64,000 nt of DNA, from positions 1,302,001 through 1,366,000 of the forward strand of contig SCHM01000006.1 in the NCBI GenBank assembly GCA_004123355.1, written 5' to 3'. This document shows positions 14,772 to 30,400 of this stretch, piece after piece; positions within the stretch are counted from its first letter, which is position 1; each line of letters starts with the position of its first letter. The translations under genes and the position numbers were made by a program. Source of the DNA: Amphirosellinia nigrospora. Lineage: Eukaryota > Ascomycota > Sordariomycetes > Xylariales > Xylariaceae. Under the pieces are notes generated by a model. The model searched no databases, had not been told where the DNA came from, and saw only the letters and a list, made by a program, of their open reading frames with translations.

Positions 14772-17534
14772 AATATTAATTTTATTATAAACGTTATTAT
14801 TATTTTAATAATAAAATAATAAATAATATAATAATAATTATAATAAAATCGTAGCTATTATAAAAAAAACAATAAAAAAAATACTTATAAAAATAAAAAA
14901 TATATAATAAAAATAAAAATATAATAATATTATAATAACAATTAAAATAACTATAATTATAATTATAGCTATAATTATAACTATAATATAAAGTAATTAT
15001 AAGCGTTATATAATAAAAAACATAATAATTATTATAAATATATTAAACTAATAATATATATTAAATAAAAAAAATCTAAATATAATATTAAAAAATATTA
15101 TAATAATAATATTTTATTATATATTTAGTTTAGCTTTTATTTATTATAAATATTATAAAAATATAAATTATTTAATACTTTTATTTTATATATATAAAAA
15201 TATAAGCTATATATTTTATTAAAATATATAATATATATATTAATATTTTTTTATTTATTATTTTTAACAATATATATATAAATATTATATTTAAATATTA
15301 TTTTTACGAAATAAATTTTTTTAATATTTAAACTAATATAAATTAGCTAAAAAAAATATAATTAAAAAATAAAATATTTAACGATAATTTATTATTTATA
15401 TAAAATAAATTTAAATAAAATCTTTAAATTAAAAATATTTATATTTAAAACGTTAAATATAAATATATAATAAAGCTTTATATTTAAACTATATATATTT
15501 TCGTTTTTATATTATATTTATTAACTAAATAAAATATAAAAAATATATTAATTTAAATATAAAAAATTATAATTAAAATAAATATTTTAATACGTTAAAA
15601 TATATAAAAAAAACGTAAAAATTAAATAATTATTATTAAAATAAACGCGTAAAAATAATATATTAAGCTAAATTTAAATTTTTATTTAAAAATTAATAAT
15701 AATAAATAGTTTAAAATTATAAAGTATAAAAAAAAAATTAAATTATAAATAAAAAATTATAACTAAATATATTAATTAATAATAATTTTTTATTTTTATA
15801 AAGTTATTATTAATTATTTTAAAAATTTTATTATTTTTATAACTTTAATAATTTTACTATTAATTTTAAAGTTTTAATTTATAGTTATAAATATATATAA
15901 AAAATTATTAATATATATATTATAATTATTATAGCTAGCAAAAATATATATTTATAAATTAAATATAAGCTATTATTTATTAATTATAATTTTTATTTTA
16001 TAATAATATATAAAAATATAATAAATATTATAATAAACGTAAAAACTTTTAAAATTATTTTAATTATTAATATTACGAATATTTTAATTAAAATAAATAA
16101 AAATATTAAACTAAAATAAATCCGTAAAAATTATATAATAATATATATATTAGCTTATAAAAATTAATTATAAAAACTTTAATTATTATAGTAGTTATTT
16201 TAATAATATTATTAGCTAAAATAATTAGCTTAAAATTTTTAATTATTTTAAATTTATTTATTATTATAAATATTAAATTTAATAAATATAATTATTATAG
16301 TTATTATAACTAATATAATATTAATAAAACTAATATTTATAAATAAACTAATAAATTTTATAGTTATTTTTATAATAATATTTAATAAAACTAATAATTA
16401 TATATTAATTTTATAAAAAAATTATATTTTTATTTTTAATTATTAATATTTTTAATATTTAGCTTTTAAATATTTTTTTATTAATATAATATATAACTTT
16501 ATTATAAATATTAAAACTATATTATTATTAAAAAACTATATATATTAATATTAAAAAAGTTTTTAAGCTTAAGTTTTTAAAATATATTTTATTTTAAATA
16601 TTAAAAAGTTTATAAATTTTTTTAAAAATATAATTAATAAAATATTTATATTTATATTAAAAAACTTTTAAAATAGCTAAGTTTGCTAAAATTATTAAAG
16701 TTTATAATATTTAAATAAATAAAAATAAAATTAATATTTTTAAAATAAAATAGCTTAAGATTTTTTTTATTAATAATTAGCAAAAAATAAAACTAAATAT
16801 AAAAGCTTATTTTTTTAGTCGAAAAAATATAAAAATTTTTAATAAAACTTATAATAAATTTTATAAAATAAATTATATAATTTAAATAAATAAAACTATA
16901 TTTTTTATATATTTTATATTTATTATTTAAAAAAAAGTTTATAATATAAATAAAAGCTAAATAATTATTAATTTATAATAATTAATAAAATTATTATTTT
17001 TAATAGCTATTTTTTTTTTTTATAAAATAAAATAATTAAAAGTTTTTATAAAAAAGCTTACGTTATTTATATTAATATAATAGGTTTTTTTTATTAATTT
17101 TTAGTTTATTTTAATTATAAAAATAAGTTTATTATTATTAGTTCTTATAATATAAAATAATTTAATATTATATTAATAAAATATATAAATTTTTTTAATT
17201 ACGTTTAAAAATATATAAATAAATTTTTTATTTTATTTTTATTTTTATTGTTATTTTATTAATAATATTATTATTTTTTTAATACGTTTAAAAATATATA
17301 TAATATTTAAATTATTTTTAGCTTATTTTAATTAAAAAATATCGCTATTACCGAAGAAATTTTTATTAGTTATTTTTTATTAAACTTTTTAAGTTTTATA
17401 TTAATATTTTAAAAATATTTATTATTAAACGTATATAAACGTTTAAGCAGCTTATATTTCTTAAGAACTTTTAAACTTTTAAGCAATATTTCGGCGCAAA
17501 TAAATTCTTTTATAATTTTTCTTTATTATATATA

Positions 17535-17881
17535 TATAAAATACTAGCGTACTTTTATAGCTTAATAAAAAATTAAACTAATATATATAAATAAGCGTAC
17601 TAAAGTAGTTTTAAAAGATTTAATAAATTAAGTTTAATTATAAAATTTAGTTTATAGTTTTATATTTATATATATATATATATATAAAATATAGTTAACT
17701 TATTTAAAGCTAATAAAGCTTATTAAGCTTATTTATAAGCTTAAATATATTTAAGCTTATTAATATATTTTATATGTTTTATTTTTATTTAAATAAACTA
17801 GCTAGGCTATATACTTTAGTTTTATTTAAGCAAGCTAATAAAGCTAGTATATTTAAATTAAAATAAAGCTATTTTATTATA
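17535..17881 (-). repeat. Left LTR of E3
   Basis: Starts TATAAAATACTAGCGTAC and ends ATTTTATTATA (CA to TA). It contains a (TA)n run around 17670-17690 and repeated GCTAG motifs. Direct partner at 32742-33089. Confidence 0.8.
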
Positions 17882-18240
17882 TATTTTTTAAATAAATATT
17901 TTTTAGCTTCGAAATTTAAAATAAAAGTTTACTACGTTTATTAAAAGCGCTCGGTAAAAATAGTTTTTTTTTTTCGTTTATATATAAAAATATATAAAAA
18001 AAATAATAATTATAATTACTTTAAAAGTTAGCTATTTTATTATATAATAATAAAATACTCGTATATTTTTAACTAGGTTAGCGCGCGTATTAAATAATAT
18101 AATTACCGTTTAAAAATAAAAAATATATATATATTTTTTGCGTATATAAACAATCGTAATACGTATAATATTCGGATAACATATATATAATAATAAATAA
18201 TAATAAAGTATATAAATATTATAGCGGTTTATAGCTAATA

Positions 18241-18324
18241 ATTATATATTAATTTATATATATAAAGCTTTTTTTTTTTTTTTTTTTTTTTTTAAGCTTT
18301 ATATAATTTATATATTAATAATTA
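18241..18324. repeat. T25 tract inside an inverted repeat
   Basis: A run of 25 T (18269-18293) separates AATTTATATATATAAAGCTT from an inverted counterpart AAGCTTTATATAATTTATAT. The arms are about 30 bp each. It lies in the left interior of E3. Confidence 0.7.
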
Positions 18325-18672
18325 AAATTGCTTAGTATTTTTTATATTATTTTAAAATTTTAATTAATTTTTTTATTATAATTAAAGTTTATTTAATTAT
18401 TATTTTATATTAATATTATTTATTTTTATATAATTATATACATATATATAAATTATATAATAATAATTAATTTATATATAATAATATATAATTTTTTATT
18501 TTGCTAATATATTATATTTATATATTAATAATTATTTTAATAATTTAATTAACTTAATATTTAGTTTATATATCGTTATTTTTACCGCTATTATTATTGT
18601 TAAATTATAAGCTTGTTTAATTTTTAGCTTTAGCTATAAAATTAATATATTAACTAATAATTATTAAGCTTA

Positions 18673-18673
<1 letters not shown>

Positions 18674-18698
<25 letters not shown>
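18674..18698. repeat. Poly-T tract (25 T)
   Basis: Uninterrupted T run in the left interior of E3. Confidence 0.9.
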
Positions 18699-18703
<5 letters not shown>

Positions 18704-19840
18704 TTATAGTTAAAAAAATATAACTATAATAGCTTTATTTAACTATTTATATAGCTTTAATTTTATTTTTATTTTTATAAACGTTATTATTTAAGTTATA
18801 AATATATTTTTAAACTTAATTAATAAACTTTAGCTAATTATTATATTAAGCGATTTTTTTATTTTTTTTTAAAAAAATAATAAAAAATTAGCTTAAGTTA
18901 ATTTAATTAATTTATTATTTTTTACGCCCGCGTTATATTTTTTTATTTTTACCGGACTTATTAACTATTAATATTTTTATTTTATACTATATTTATTTTA
19001 TTATAATATATTTATTAGTTTAGTTTTGCTAGTTCGTTTGTTTAAGCTGTTTATTAACGGTTTAAGTAGTTTATTAGTAAAGTTAGCGATAATAAAAAAA
19101 AAAAGAAAAAAAGCAATTTTAAATACTAATCGTTTTATATTACGCTTATATTAACTTTTTAAGCTTTTATAAAAGCGTTATTATATTAACGTTTTTTTTT
19201 ATTTTTGCTAAGTTTGCGTTTATAGCGTTTTTGTTAGTCCGCCGCTACTAATTAGCTTTTAAGCTATATTTTGTTTAAATTACGCTTGTTTAGTTTTTAT
19301 AGCAAATTATATAAAAATATATTATTTTTAATAGTTATATTTTTATTACGGCCGTTATTATAAAAAACTATAAATATAAAAAAATATAAATTAATTAAAA
19401 CTTATAATTTATATTTAAATAATATTAATTTATAATATATATAGTTTTTTATACGTAGTTTTTTTACTATTGTTTTTATTAACGTATTTATTATTACTAT
19501 TAAAAAAAAAAAAAAAAACGAAAAAAAATTATTAATTAATAATAATACTACGTTTATTAAACGTATTCTTATAAATATATTTTATTATTTAATATATTAA
19601 ATTATTTAGTATATTTTATTATTTATTTAAATATATTAAATTTTAGCGTATTTTATTATTTTATTATTATATTTATAAAATTATATTAATATAATAATAA
19701 AAATTAATTATGCTTTAATTATATTTAAATTACGTTAAAGCTTATTTTAGCGCGGTTTTATAAATATATATTTATTAATAATATTTTTTTAAAATAATTT
19801 ATATTTATTTAACTTTTATTTTTATTTTTATTACTACTAT

Positions 19841-19841
<1 letters not shown>

Positions 19842-19874
<33 letters not shown>
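19842..19874. repeat. (ATA)n microsatellite
   Basis: About eleven ATA/TAA units in the left interior of E3. Confidence 0.9.
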
Positions 19875-19927
19875 TAATATATATTAGTATATATTTAGCG
19901 TTATTTATATAATAACTAGCGTTGCTA

Positions 19928-19933
<6 letters not shown>

Positions 19934-19962
<29 letters not shown>
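19934..19962. repeat. Poly-A tract (29 A)
   Basis: Uninterrupted A run followed shortly by TTTTTCGCGCCCCTGC, one of the few GC-containing remnants in E3. Confidence 0.9.
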
Positions 19963-19964
<2 letters not shown>

Positions 19965-20274
19965 ATAATATTTTTCGCGCCCCTGCTTATTATTGCTGCT
20001 ATTTTTTTTTTTTTTTTTACTTTTTTATAACGTTAAAATTATATTATAATATAGTTAATAAATAAAAATTAATATTTTTTTATTAAGCTTAGCTTATTTA
20101 TTATAAATATATTTTATTTAAAAACTTTATTTTAAATTAATAAAATTTTTTATAATTATTTAATATTAATTTTATTTTTTTATAATATATAATTTATATT
20201 TTATAAGTTAATAAACGTTTAAAATATTTAAATTAAATATATAAAAAATTTTAGTAAATTTATTTATTAATATT

Positions 20275-20582
20275 TATAAAAATAATATTAATATTAAAGG
20301 GCAATATTAAAATAGTTAGCTTAATTAATATATATATTATTATATATTTTTAGTTTTTAGTTATAAATTAAATAAGCTATTTTTTATTAAATATTAAAAA
20401 TCTGCTTAAATAGCTATAATAGCTTAATATTCTTTTTATTTTGCGTAAAAAAGGCTTTTTTTATATACTACGTAATATTTAATATATATAAAACTATATA
20501 TTATTATACTATAGCTATTTAAATATTAATAATTATATAATTTATTATTAAGTTAATTAAATATTAAATTTATATATTAATA
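20275..20582 (-). repeat. 3' LTR of E2 (left)
   Basis: 308 bp, heavily RIP-mutated, ending TTATATATTAATA. Confidence 0.8.
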
Positions 20583-23500
20583 TTTTTTTAGCTATAAATA
20601 TTATAATATTATAAGTTTCGAAAAAAAAATAATAAAAAACTTTAAATTAATTTAATATTATAATTAAACTTTTTTTTTTATAACTAAAATATATAATTAA
20701 CTAATTAAACTAAATATAATATTTATATATATATAAGCTATATATTTTATTTTAAAACGGACTTATTTTTTATTTAGCTTAAGATTATTATTTATAAATG
20801 TTTTTATTATTATTATAATTTTAGTATAATTTTATTTATTTTAAAGTTTAAAAAAAAAACTTTTAAAATATTCTATTTTTATAAAATATATAAAATAAAA
20901 TAGTATTATTTATATTTATTTAAATATTTATTAAATAAGTAATTAAATAGCGCTATTTTTTTAAAACCTTGGATTTTTTTAAATTTAAACCTTTAAAACT
21001 TTTTTAGATTTAAAAAATAGCTAAATAATATTAGTTATTTTAGCTAAATATTATTTTTTATTATTTAATAAGCTTATTAATTATATAATAAAATAAATTA
21101 AATTAATTATATATAAAATCTATAAGTTTTAAAATATTATAAATATTAAAGCATTAAATTAACTATTTTTTAAAAAATTAATATATTAGTAATTTTTTTT
21201 TTAGTAATAATAAATAAGCTTAAGTTATTAATTATTTATTATATAAAGTTTTAAAAAAGCTTAGTTTTATTTTTTTTTGCTAATTTTTTAATTTATAAAT
21301 TAAATAAAAATAAAACTTTTAATATTTAGCTTTTTTTAATAGTTTAGTTAATTTATTAGCTAGATTATTTTTAATTTTATATATACTAGCTTAATATAAT
21401 TAGCTTATATTTTTTAATTAATATAATAATATATTATTTTTATATATTTTTTATTTTAATATAACTATATATTTAAATTAATTTATAGTTTTATATTATT
21501 ATATAAAAAAATAATAAAACTATTTAATAATATTTTAATTTATTTAAAAAGTTTTTATTTATGCTAAATTATTTATTGTTTTATTTATTATAATATATTT
21601 ACTTTTAATAAAATTTTTACTATAATTAATTATAGTTTAAAATATTATAATATTAATATATTATTTAAAATATAATATATTTTATTAATAATTTATTATT
21701 TTATAAATTTAATATTAAAATAATATTAATAGTAATAAATAAACCTATATTATTAGATTTTATATAAATAGCTTTTTTTTAGCTTATTATATTTAATTTA
21801 TATATTTAAAATACTTTTTATATATTTAGCTAATTATTTTATATTTTTAATATATTTATTAAAAAAATTTATTATAAATTTTATTTAAATAAAAATAATA
21901 AGCTTATATTAAGCTTTATAATTTAAATAAAAAAACTTAACTTATTAAATAAAAAAATATAATTAAATATTTTATTTTTAAAAATAAGTTTTTTTTTACG
22001 TTTATATAAATTATTTTTTAATATTTATAAATATAAAATATTTATATATTAAATTTAAACTAATAAAATTAAATATTTAATTATATATTATTTTTAATTA
22101 AAGTTATATTATTATTAATTTTATTTTTTATAATTTATATATTTAAAAACTAATTAGTTTAGTTTAAATTATTTGCTAAAATTTTTTATTAATTTTTATA
22201 ACGATATTTTTTAAATAGTTTAAATTAAGTTTTATAATTAAAAATTATTTATATAAAATATTATAACTTTTTTATTTTATAATTAATATATATAATATTA
22301 TTAAAAATTATAAACTTAAATTTAATTTTATTTACTATTTTTTTAGCTTTAATTTATTATTTATATTTTAATTGTTTAAAATTATATAAAACTTTATTAA
22401 TTTAATAATTTTTTTAATTAATTAGTTATATTTTTTTTATTTAATTTAAAAGTTTTAAAATATTTTTTAATATTTTAAATTATTTTATAAACATTTTTTT
22501 ATAAAAAGCTTTATTAAAATATATTATTATAAAATTAATTTAAATAATATATTATTTTTAAATAGCTATTAAAACTATTAAAATTTTTTATAACGTTATT
22601 TAAATTATAAAAATAAAAGTTTTATTATAATTAATATTTTTACGCTAAATAAACTTATAAATATAAATTTTAGCTTTATATTTATTTAGTTTATTAATTA
22701 ATAAATATTTTTTTTTAAATATTTATATAAAATTAATAAAATAGTTATAAATAGTTTTTATATATTTTATAAATTTTAAAATATATATTTAAATAAATTA
22801 TATATTTTTTTAAATATAGCTTTAAGTTATTTTTTTTTATTTTTTTTTAAATATTTTTTTAAAATAAATTTATTAAAAGTAAATATTTTTACTATAACTT
22901 TTTTAATAATTTTTATAAATAATTTATATAAAAATAACTTTTTAAAAATAAAAAATAGTTTAATTTATTTAATTTAGTTTTTTATAAGCTATAATATATA
23001 TTAATTTTTTAAGTTTTAAATTTATTTATTTTAATTTTATATTTAAATTATTCGTAAAATTATTTATATATATATTTTGTTTTTTTAGCTTAATATTATA
23101 TTTAAAATATAAATTATATTAAAATAATTTTATTTGCTTTATATAATAAATATAAACTTTTAACTAGGTTTTTTAAAGTTTTTTTTTATTACGTTTATAA
23201 TAAAAGTTAGTTTTATTATTTATTTTATAGTTAGCTATATTTTTTTAGTTTATTTTTACTATTTATAATATTATTTTCGATAATATTATAATTATAGTTT
23301 TATATTTAAATAAAATTTTTAATTTTTTAATAATATTGCTTAAGTTTATATATATTTTAAAAATAAAAAACATATAATATTTTAAAATTATAAATATTAT
23401 TTATATTTTTAATATTTTTAAAAAATTATATATATATATAATATTTTATTATTTTAATAAACTAAACTATATAATTAAATATATTTTATAATTTAAAAAT

Positions 23501-25261
23501 ATAATATTAGTTTTTTAGCTTTTAGTTTTTTAGTTAATATATATATAAATTTATTAATAAATATTATATAATATATATTTATTATTTATAAATTACTAAA
23601 GTTAAATTTATTATTTTTTTTTAATTTAAATAATTAAAATATTTTTTAGCTAAAGTTATTTTTTTACTATAAATTAATTAGTTTTATTAAAAATATATAT
23701 TATTTTAAAATTTATATATTTAAAATATAATTAATAATTTAGTTTATAAAAATAAAGCTTTAGTTTTATTTTAAATAAAATTTATCGATTTTTTAATTAT
23801 ATTATTTTAATATTAATTTATAAATAAAAAATAATAACGGTATTTTTATTTTATTATAAAATATTTTTAAATTTTTTATGCTAAATTTTTTATTATTATT
23901 TATATAAAACGTAGTATTTTTTTTAATAATTTTTATTAAATTAAAATATTTAAAATATTAATTTTTATTTATTTATTATAAATATATTTTAATAGTATTT
24001 TTTTTATTTTATCTTTCGTTTTATATGCTTTAAAATATAATATTTATTATTATTATTTATTATAAATAAAAAATATTTATATTTTTCGATTAAAATTAGT
24101 TTAATTTAATTAAAGTTTATTTAAATTATTTTTTTTAAATAATTAGTTTTTTTAATAGCTTTTTTTAAAATATATTTTTTAATTTTAGTTTAATTATAAA
24201 TAAAATAAAAAAATATTTAATTTTTTAAAGTTTAATATTAATATTTATAATATATTTAATTATTTATATTAACTTTTTAATATTAAAATAATATAACTAA
24301 TAGTATTAAAAAATTAACTTATTTTAAATTTTAAAAATTATTTTTATTTTTTTTTTAATAATAATTTAAATAATAATTCTTTTAATATTTTAATTTTATT
24401 TATTATATTTAGCGCGAATTTTTATAGCTTTTTTAAAGTTAATATATTATATAAAGCTTTTTTTTTTTATATATTTATAAAAAAAACTATACTATTAAAT
24501 ATTAAAATTTATAATAGCTATTTATAGCTATTTTTATAATATTTATTTAAATAATTTTTTATTTATATAATTATTTTTTTAAAAATATATTTAATAAAAA
24601 TAATAAAATAAATAAAATATATTTTATATTTATATTATATTTATTTTTATTAAAAGTTTTAAAGTTTTTATAATAGTATTAATTTTTTTATTTATATAAA
24701 TTTATTTTTATATAAACTATATATTTTTTTTTTTTTAGTTAAATTTATTATTAATTTTTTTTTAAAATTAGTTTATTATTATATATTTTTATATTTAACT
24801 TTATATTAAATAAAATATAACGTTTATAAGTTAAATATAATAATTTTTTAAAATATAAATATATTTAAATATTATTATTTTTTTATATAATAGTTTTAAT
24901 ATTTAGTTTGCTATTATTAATAATTTTAATATTTAATATATTTTTTTAATTTAAATTGTTTAAAATTGCTATTAAAAGCAAAAATATAAAAATAATATAA
25001 TTAAAAATATTATTATTATAGTTTTTTATTTAATAACTAGCTTAATAATTAATTTTAAATTATTTTTAAATTTATTATTATTAAAGCTAGCTTTTGCTTA
25101 ATAAAAAAGTCCGTTATTTTTCGATTAATAAACGGGCTTATTATAGTATATAAATCCGCGGTTGTTTTTTTTTTTATAAAAAATCTATAGTAATTTTTCC
25201 GTAAATAAATCCGCTATTATTTTTTTTAACTTAATATAATTATCGAAACTAAAGCTATTTT

Positions 25262-25370
25262 TAAATTAAGATTTTTTAAATTAAAGTTTTTTAAGTTAAA
25301 GTTTTTTAAATTAAAATTTTTTAAGTTAAAGTTTTTTAAATTAAAATTTTTTAAGTTAAGGTTTTTTAAA
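25262..25370. repeat. Short tandem repeat in E2 (TTTTTTAAATTAAAG units)
   Basis: About seven 15-bp units alternating AAATTAAA and AAGTTAAA, longer than the array at the same place in E1. Confidence 0.75.
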
Positions 25371-27175
25371 CTATAATAATTTTTGGCCTAAAATTATTTA
25401 TATAACGTAGTTTTATTTATAATTAATAATATTATAGTTATTTAAAATAAAAAAAAAAACTAAATATAATAAAAAAAAAATAATATTTTATAATTATAAA
25501 ATTTATTAAACTTTATAAAATATTATATTTATATAAATAAAATAACTAAAGTTATTTTTAAAACTTACGGTAATTTTTAACTTTTATAAGTTTGCTATAA
25601 ATATTATAAGTTTTTAATTGTTTAAAATTATAATTCTAGTTATTATATTACTTTATTAAAATAATTTTTAGTAATATAACTTTATTAATTATATTTAAAA
25701 TATTTAAGCTTTTTTTTTTATTATAATTTTTTTTTAAAATTAAATTTAAAGTTTAATTTATAATTTTTGCTTTTATTATTATTTTTGCTAAACTTTATTT
25801 TTATTAATAATATTATTATTAGATTTTTTTTTTTATAATTTTTAATTTAAGTTTTTTTTTATACGGTTTTTAAAATTATTATTAAATTTATTAATTAAAT
25901 TTTAAATATAATATTTTTTATATTTTATAACTTTAATAGTAATATTATATTAAGCTATTGTTTTATTTTTTATAGCTATAAATATTATAATTTATTAGTT
26001 TATACTTATTTTTTTTTTTAGTTTTTTATATTATTTTACGTTTTTAAAAAATTTAAATATAAAAAATATTAGATTTTTTTTATTATATTATAATTAATAA
26101 TATTATTTTATATATTTTTTTAGTATATTTAGCTTATTATATTATAAGTTTTACTAAAGATTTTTAATATATATAACTTTTTTTTAATATTTTTAACTAA
26201 GTTTAAAAAAGCTAGTTTTAATATATTAATAATTATTTATATTAATATTATTTTTATACGAACTAATAAAATTTTTAAAATTATATTTAATAGTTTTTAT
26301 AATAAAATATAAATTATATTAATATATTAATTAATTTTAGGTTTTTTTAATTAGTTTTTTTATTAAGTTTTAGTTTAAATTTATATTATTTTAGCTTAAT
26401 TTTATTTATAAATAAAATTTTTCCGAGTTTTTTTATAATAAATAATATTTATATTTAATATAAATATTATTAGATTTTTTTAAATTTAATAATAATAATA
26501 ATAAATTTAATAAATTTAAGTTTAAATTTAAAATAAAAGTAATTTTTTTTTTTTTTTTTGCTTTAAACTTTTTTTTAGTAAAATTACGCTTTAGTTTTTT
26601 TTTTTTAAAATCGATCGATTTAAATTTTTTAAAAAATTTATTTATTTTTTTTACTACTTTATTTAAAAAGTTTAATATTTTTTAATTATTTTTTTAATAA
26701 TATTATTTATTATTAAATATTTCGAATATATTTTTATTAGCTAAATTAGTTTAATTAATTAAATCGATTAAAATTAACTTTTTATTTAATTTGTTTAATT
26801 TTTTTAAATTATTAATAATTTCGTTAAATTTATTTTTTATAAGCTTTATTTTATATTTATAATTAATAAATTATTTTTCGATTTTTTTTTTAAAATTTTA
26901 GTAATTTTATTATATTTTTTTTTTTTTAATATAGTTTTTTTATATATTTTAAAATTATATATTATTATTTTTAATTATTATTAGGCGTTAATTTATTAAT
27001 TAGTTATTTTATCGAATAAATATTAATATTTTATTATTTTAATTTTTAAATTTGCGATAATTTTTTTAATTTTTTTTTAGTTAATATTTATTAATTTAAA
27101 TTAATAATTAAAAATAGCTAAAATACGCTAATTAAACGTTTTAAAAATTAATTAATTATAAAATACATTAGCTAT

Positions 27176-27490
27176 TATAAAAATAATATTAATATTAAAA
27201 ATAATATTAAATTAATTAGTTTAATTAATATATTTTATTATATATATTTTTAGTTTTTAGTTATAAATTAAATAAACTATTTTTTTATTAAATATTAGAA
27301 AATTTATTTAAGCAGCTATAGCAGCTTAATATTTTTTTTATTCCGCGTAAAAAAAGCTTTTTCCACGCATGCCGCGCAATATCCAGCGTACACACAAAAC
27401 TACGTGCCACTATGCTATATAGCCACCCAGGCACCAGTAATTACGTAATCCATCACTAGGCCAATTAAATACTAGATCTATATGCTAACA
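27176..27490 (-). repeat. 5' LTR of E2 (right), half of it barely mutated
   Basis: 315 bp. From about 27345 to 27490 normal composition returns: CCACGCATGCCGCGCAATAT, CTACGTGCCACTATGCTATA and AGCCACCCAGGCACCAGTAA are intact, while its other half and the three sister LTRs are RIP-mutated. This patch gives the best view of the ancestral LTR start on the minus strand, TGTTAGCATATAGATCTAGT. Confidence 0.85.
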
Positions 27491-30400
27491 ATATTTAATT
27501 TATTAATAAATATATTATTTTAAACGTTTTTTTGCTATATTTTTATTTATTTATATATTTTATATATTTATATATTTTAATATAGTATTAATTTTATTAT
27601 TTTATTTATAATAAGTTTAATTGTTTAAATATTATTTAAAAGATTTTTTATTTTTATTTAAAACGAAATTTAAATTTTTAAACAGTTTTTAAATACTATA
27701 ATTTTTTTTTATTATTTTAAATATATTAAGTTTAGCTTTAGTTATAAATATAAAAATAATAGTTTATTTTATTATTTTTATATAATTATATTATTAATAA
27801 TAATATAATATATTTATATAAAAATCTTTTTATTTTAATATTATTAATAAATAAAGCATTTTTTATAATTATTAAAGCTTACATACGATCGTTTTATATT
27901 TTATATATAATTTTTAAAAATTAAATATTATATATAAATTAAATTTAATTTATTGCTTTTAAATATTTTTCGTTTAAATTAATAAAATATTTTAATAGTT
28001 AAATAGCTATATATATTATATTTAATTATAATATAATAATTATATATAAAATCGATTTAATTTGTTTTTAATATGTTTTAATTTATATTTTTATTATTAT
28101 ATTTAAGTTTTTAATAAGCTTTTTTATTAATAATAAAATTATAAACGTTTAGTTATTATTATTTAAATTATAATATTTTATTATTTTTTAATATATTAAT
28201 TATAAATTAAAATAATAAATTTAGCTTTTTAGTTACGAATAATTTATATTTTAAAAAACTATGCTATATTATTTTATTTTTTAAGTTTGTATATTTTTTT
28301 AATATTTTTTAAATATTTTAGCTTATTTAACGTATTTTTTCGAAAAAATATTAAAAAATTATTTATATAAAGTATTAAAAATATTATTTTATTTTTCGTA
28401 TAAAATAAATATAGTTTTTTTAATAAAATATATATTATTTATTATTAATATTTTTACGAAATTTTTATATTAAAATAAAAAAAATTTTATAGTTTATATA
28501 ATACTTTATTAAATAAGCTTATTATATTATTTTAAAAAAACTTTTTAATAATTTAATTATTATTAAAGTTTTTTTTTTTTATAATATTTAAAAATACTTT
28601 AATAATATCGAACTATTTAATTTTTATATTAAAACGTATAATTATTATTATTATTAAATAAAATATTTTAGTAGTAATATTATTATATAAATTAATTAAA
28701 AAGAAATATTTTTTTATAAATTTTTTTAAATTATTAGTTATATTTTATAAGTTTTTAAGAATTTTTTTTATTTTATTTATATATAAATATTTATTTTAAA
28801 AACAATAATATATTTATAGTTTTATTTTTAAAATAAGCTTTAATATTTTTTTTTTTATAGCTATTTATATTTTTGTAAATATTTTATTTAAATTATTTTT
28901 TTAGTTAATATTTTATAAAATTTTTCTAGCTTTTAAAAAATAGTTTAAAAAAATTAGTTTTATAAAAACGTTTTTTTTTTAAAATTTATAAAAATCCGTT
29001 TTATTTTTATTAATTTATTATAGCTATAAAAACTATATATAATATTTTATATTTTTAGTTTTTTTAATAAATAGTTTTTTATTAATTAAATATAAAAGTT
29101 TTTAAAAATTTAACTAGTTTAAATTTATAAAAAAAATTATTTTATTTTTATATATACGATTATTATAAATATAATATTTTATTACGTTTTTATAAATTTT
29201 CGGCTTTTTTAAAGTTTTTACTTTTAATTTTCTAGCTTAAATATAAAACTAAAAAATAAATTATACGGATATATTTTTATTTAACTAGTTTAAAATTATT
29301 TTAATTTAAATAATATTTTTATATATTTTATTTAATTTTATATTTTATTATTATATATTTTTAAATAAAAGTTTAAAAATTATTATTATTTTTTTATTAT
29401 TATTAAAGCTTATTTTTATATTAGTTTATTATTTTTTAAATTTAGGCGTTTTTTAAAAATTATAAGTTTATATAGTTAACTTTTATATATTATATTTTTA
29501 TTTTTTTTAATATATTAAATATTTTTATTTTAATTTTTATTTTTTATTAAATAATAAAAAGCTTATTAAATAAATTAAAAGCTTTTTTTTTTATTTAAAA
29601 CGTTAATATTTAATTTATATCCTATTTTTTTTGCTTATTTTTATATATTAATAATTTATTTAGATTTTTTAAAAAAGTTTAATAATTTTAATTTTATTAA
29701 TTTATTAATAGCTAATTTTAATCGTAAGTTTTTTATATTTTTTATAATAAAATAGTTTTTATTAAATTTTATATTTATATAATAATTATTTATTTTAACT
29801 AAAAAATTTATATTTAATATAAATTATTAGCTTTATAGCTTATTAAATATTTAATATAAATTTACGTTTTAATTTTATAAATTTATTAATTTTTATTAAT
29901 AAACTTAAGTTTTTTTATTAAATACGCTTAATATTTATATATATAAATTTTATTTAGTTTAGTTTTAAATTATTTATTAATATTTATATTTTTTTAATTA
30001 ATATTATTTAAAATATTATATAAATTATATATAAAATATTTTATAAAATATATAAAATTATAAACTTTTAATAAGCTTATATTATATAGTATATTATTAT
30101 TTAAGCGATTTTTAACTATAAAAAAACTAAAAAGCTTATATTTAAAATATTTTAAAAGTTTTTTTAATAATTTTTTTTTTAGCTTTTTTTTTTTTGCTTA
30201 AAAGCTTATTATTATAAAGTAAAAATAATTTAAAGTTAATTTTTATTTTTAGTTTAAAATTAATAATAAGTTTTTTATTTATTATAATTATTATTTTTTA
30301 TTATTATTATATATATTATAATCGGTAATTAATATTTTTTATACTTTATTTTTAAACTTTTAAATTTTTTTAAATATTTTTAGTAAGCTTTTTTTATTAA

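Larger units (their letters stand above)
20275..27490 (-). mobile_element. LTR retrotransposon E2, nested in E3, sister of E1
   Basis: A 7.2-kb element with LTRs 20275-20582 and 27176-27490 and a perfect TSD ATATT (20270-20274 and 27491-27495). The interior is collinear with E1: for example TATAAATATTATAATATTATA follows the left LTR in both, and the AAATTAAAG tandem repeat lies at the same relative place. Minus orientation follows from the LTR reading TGTTAGCATATAGATCTAGT on the minus strand at 27490. Because it interrupts E3, which interrupts A, it is among the youngest insertions here. The coding content is fully degraded. Confidence 0.86.
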
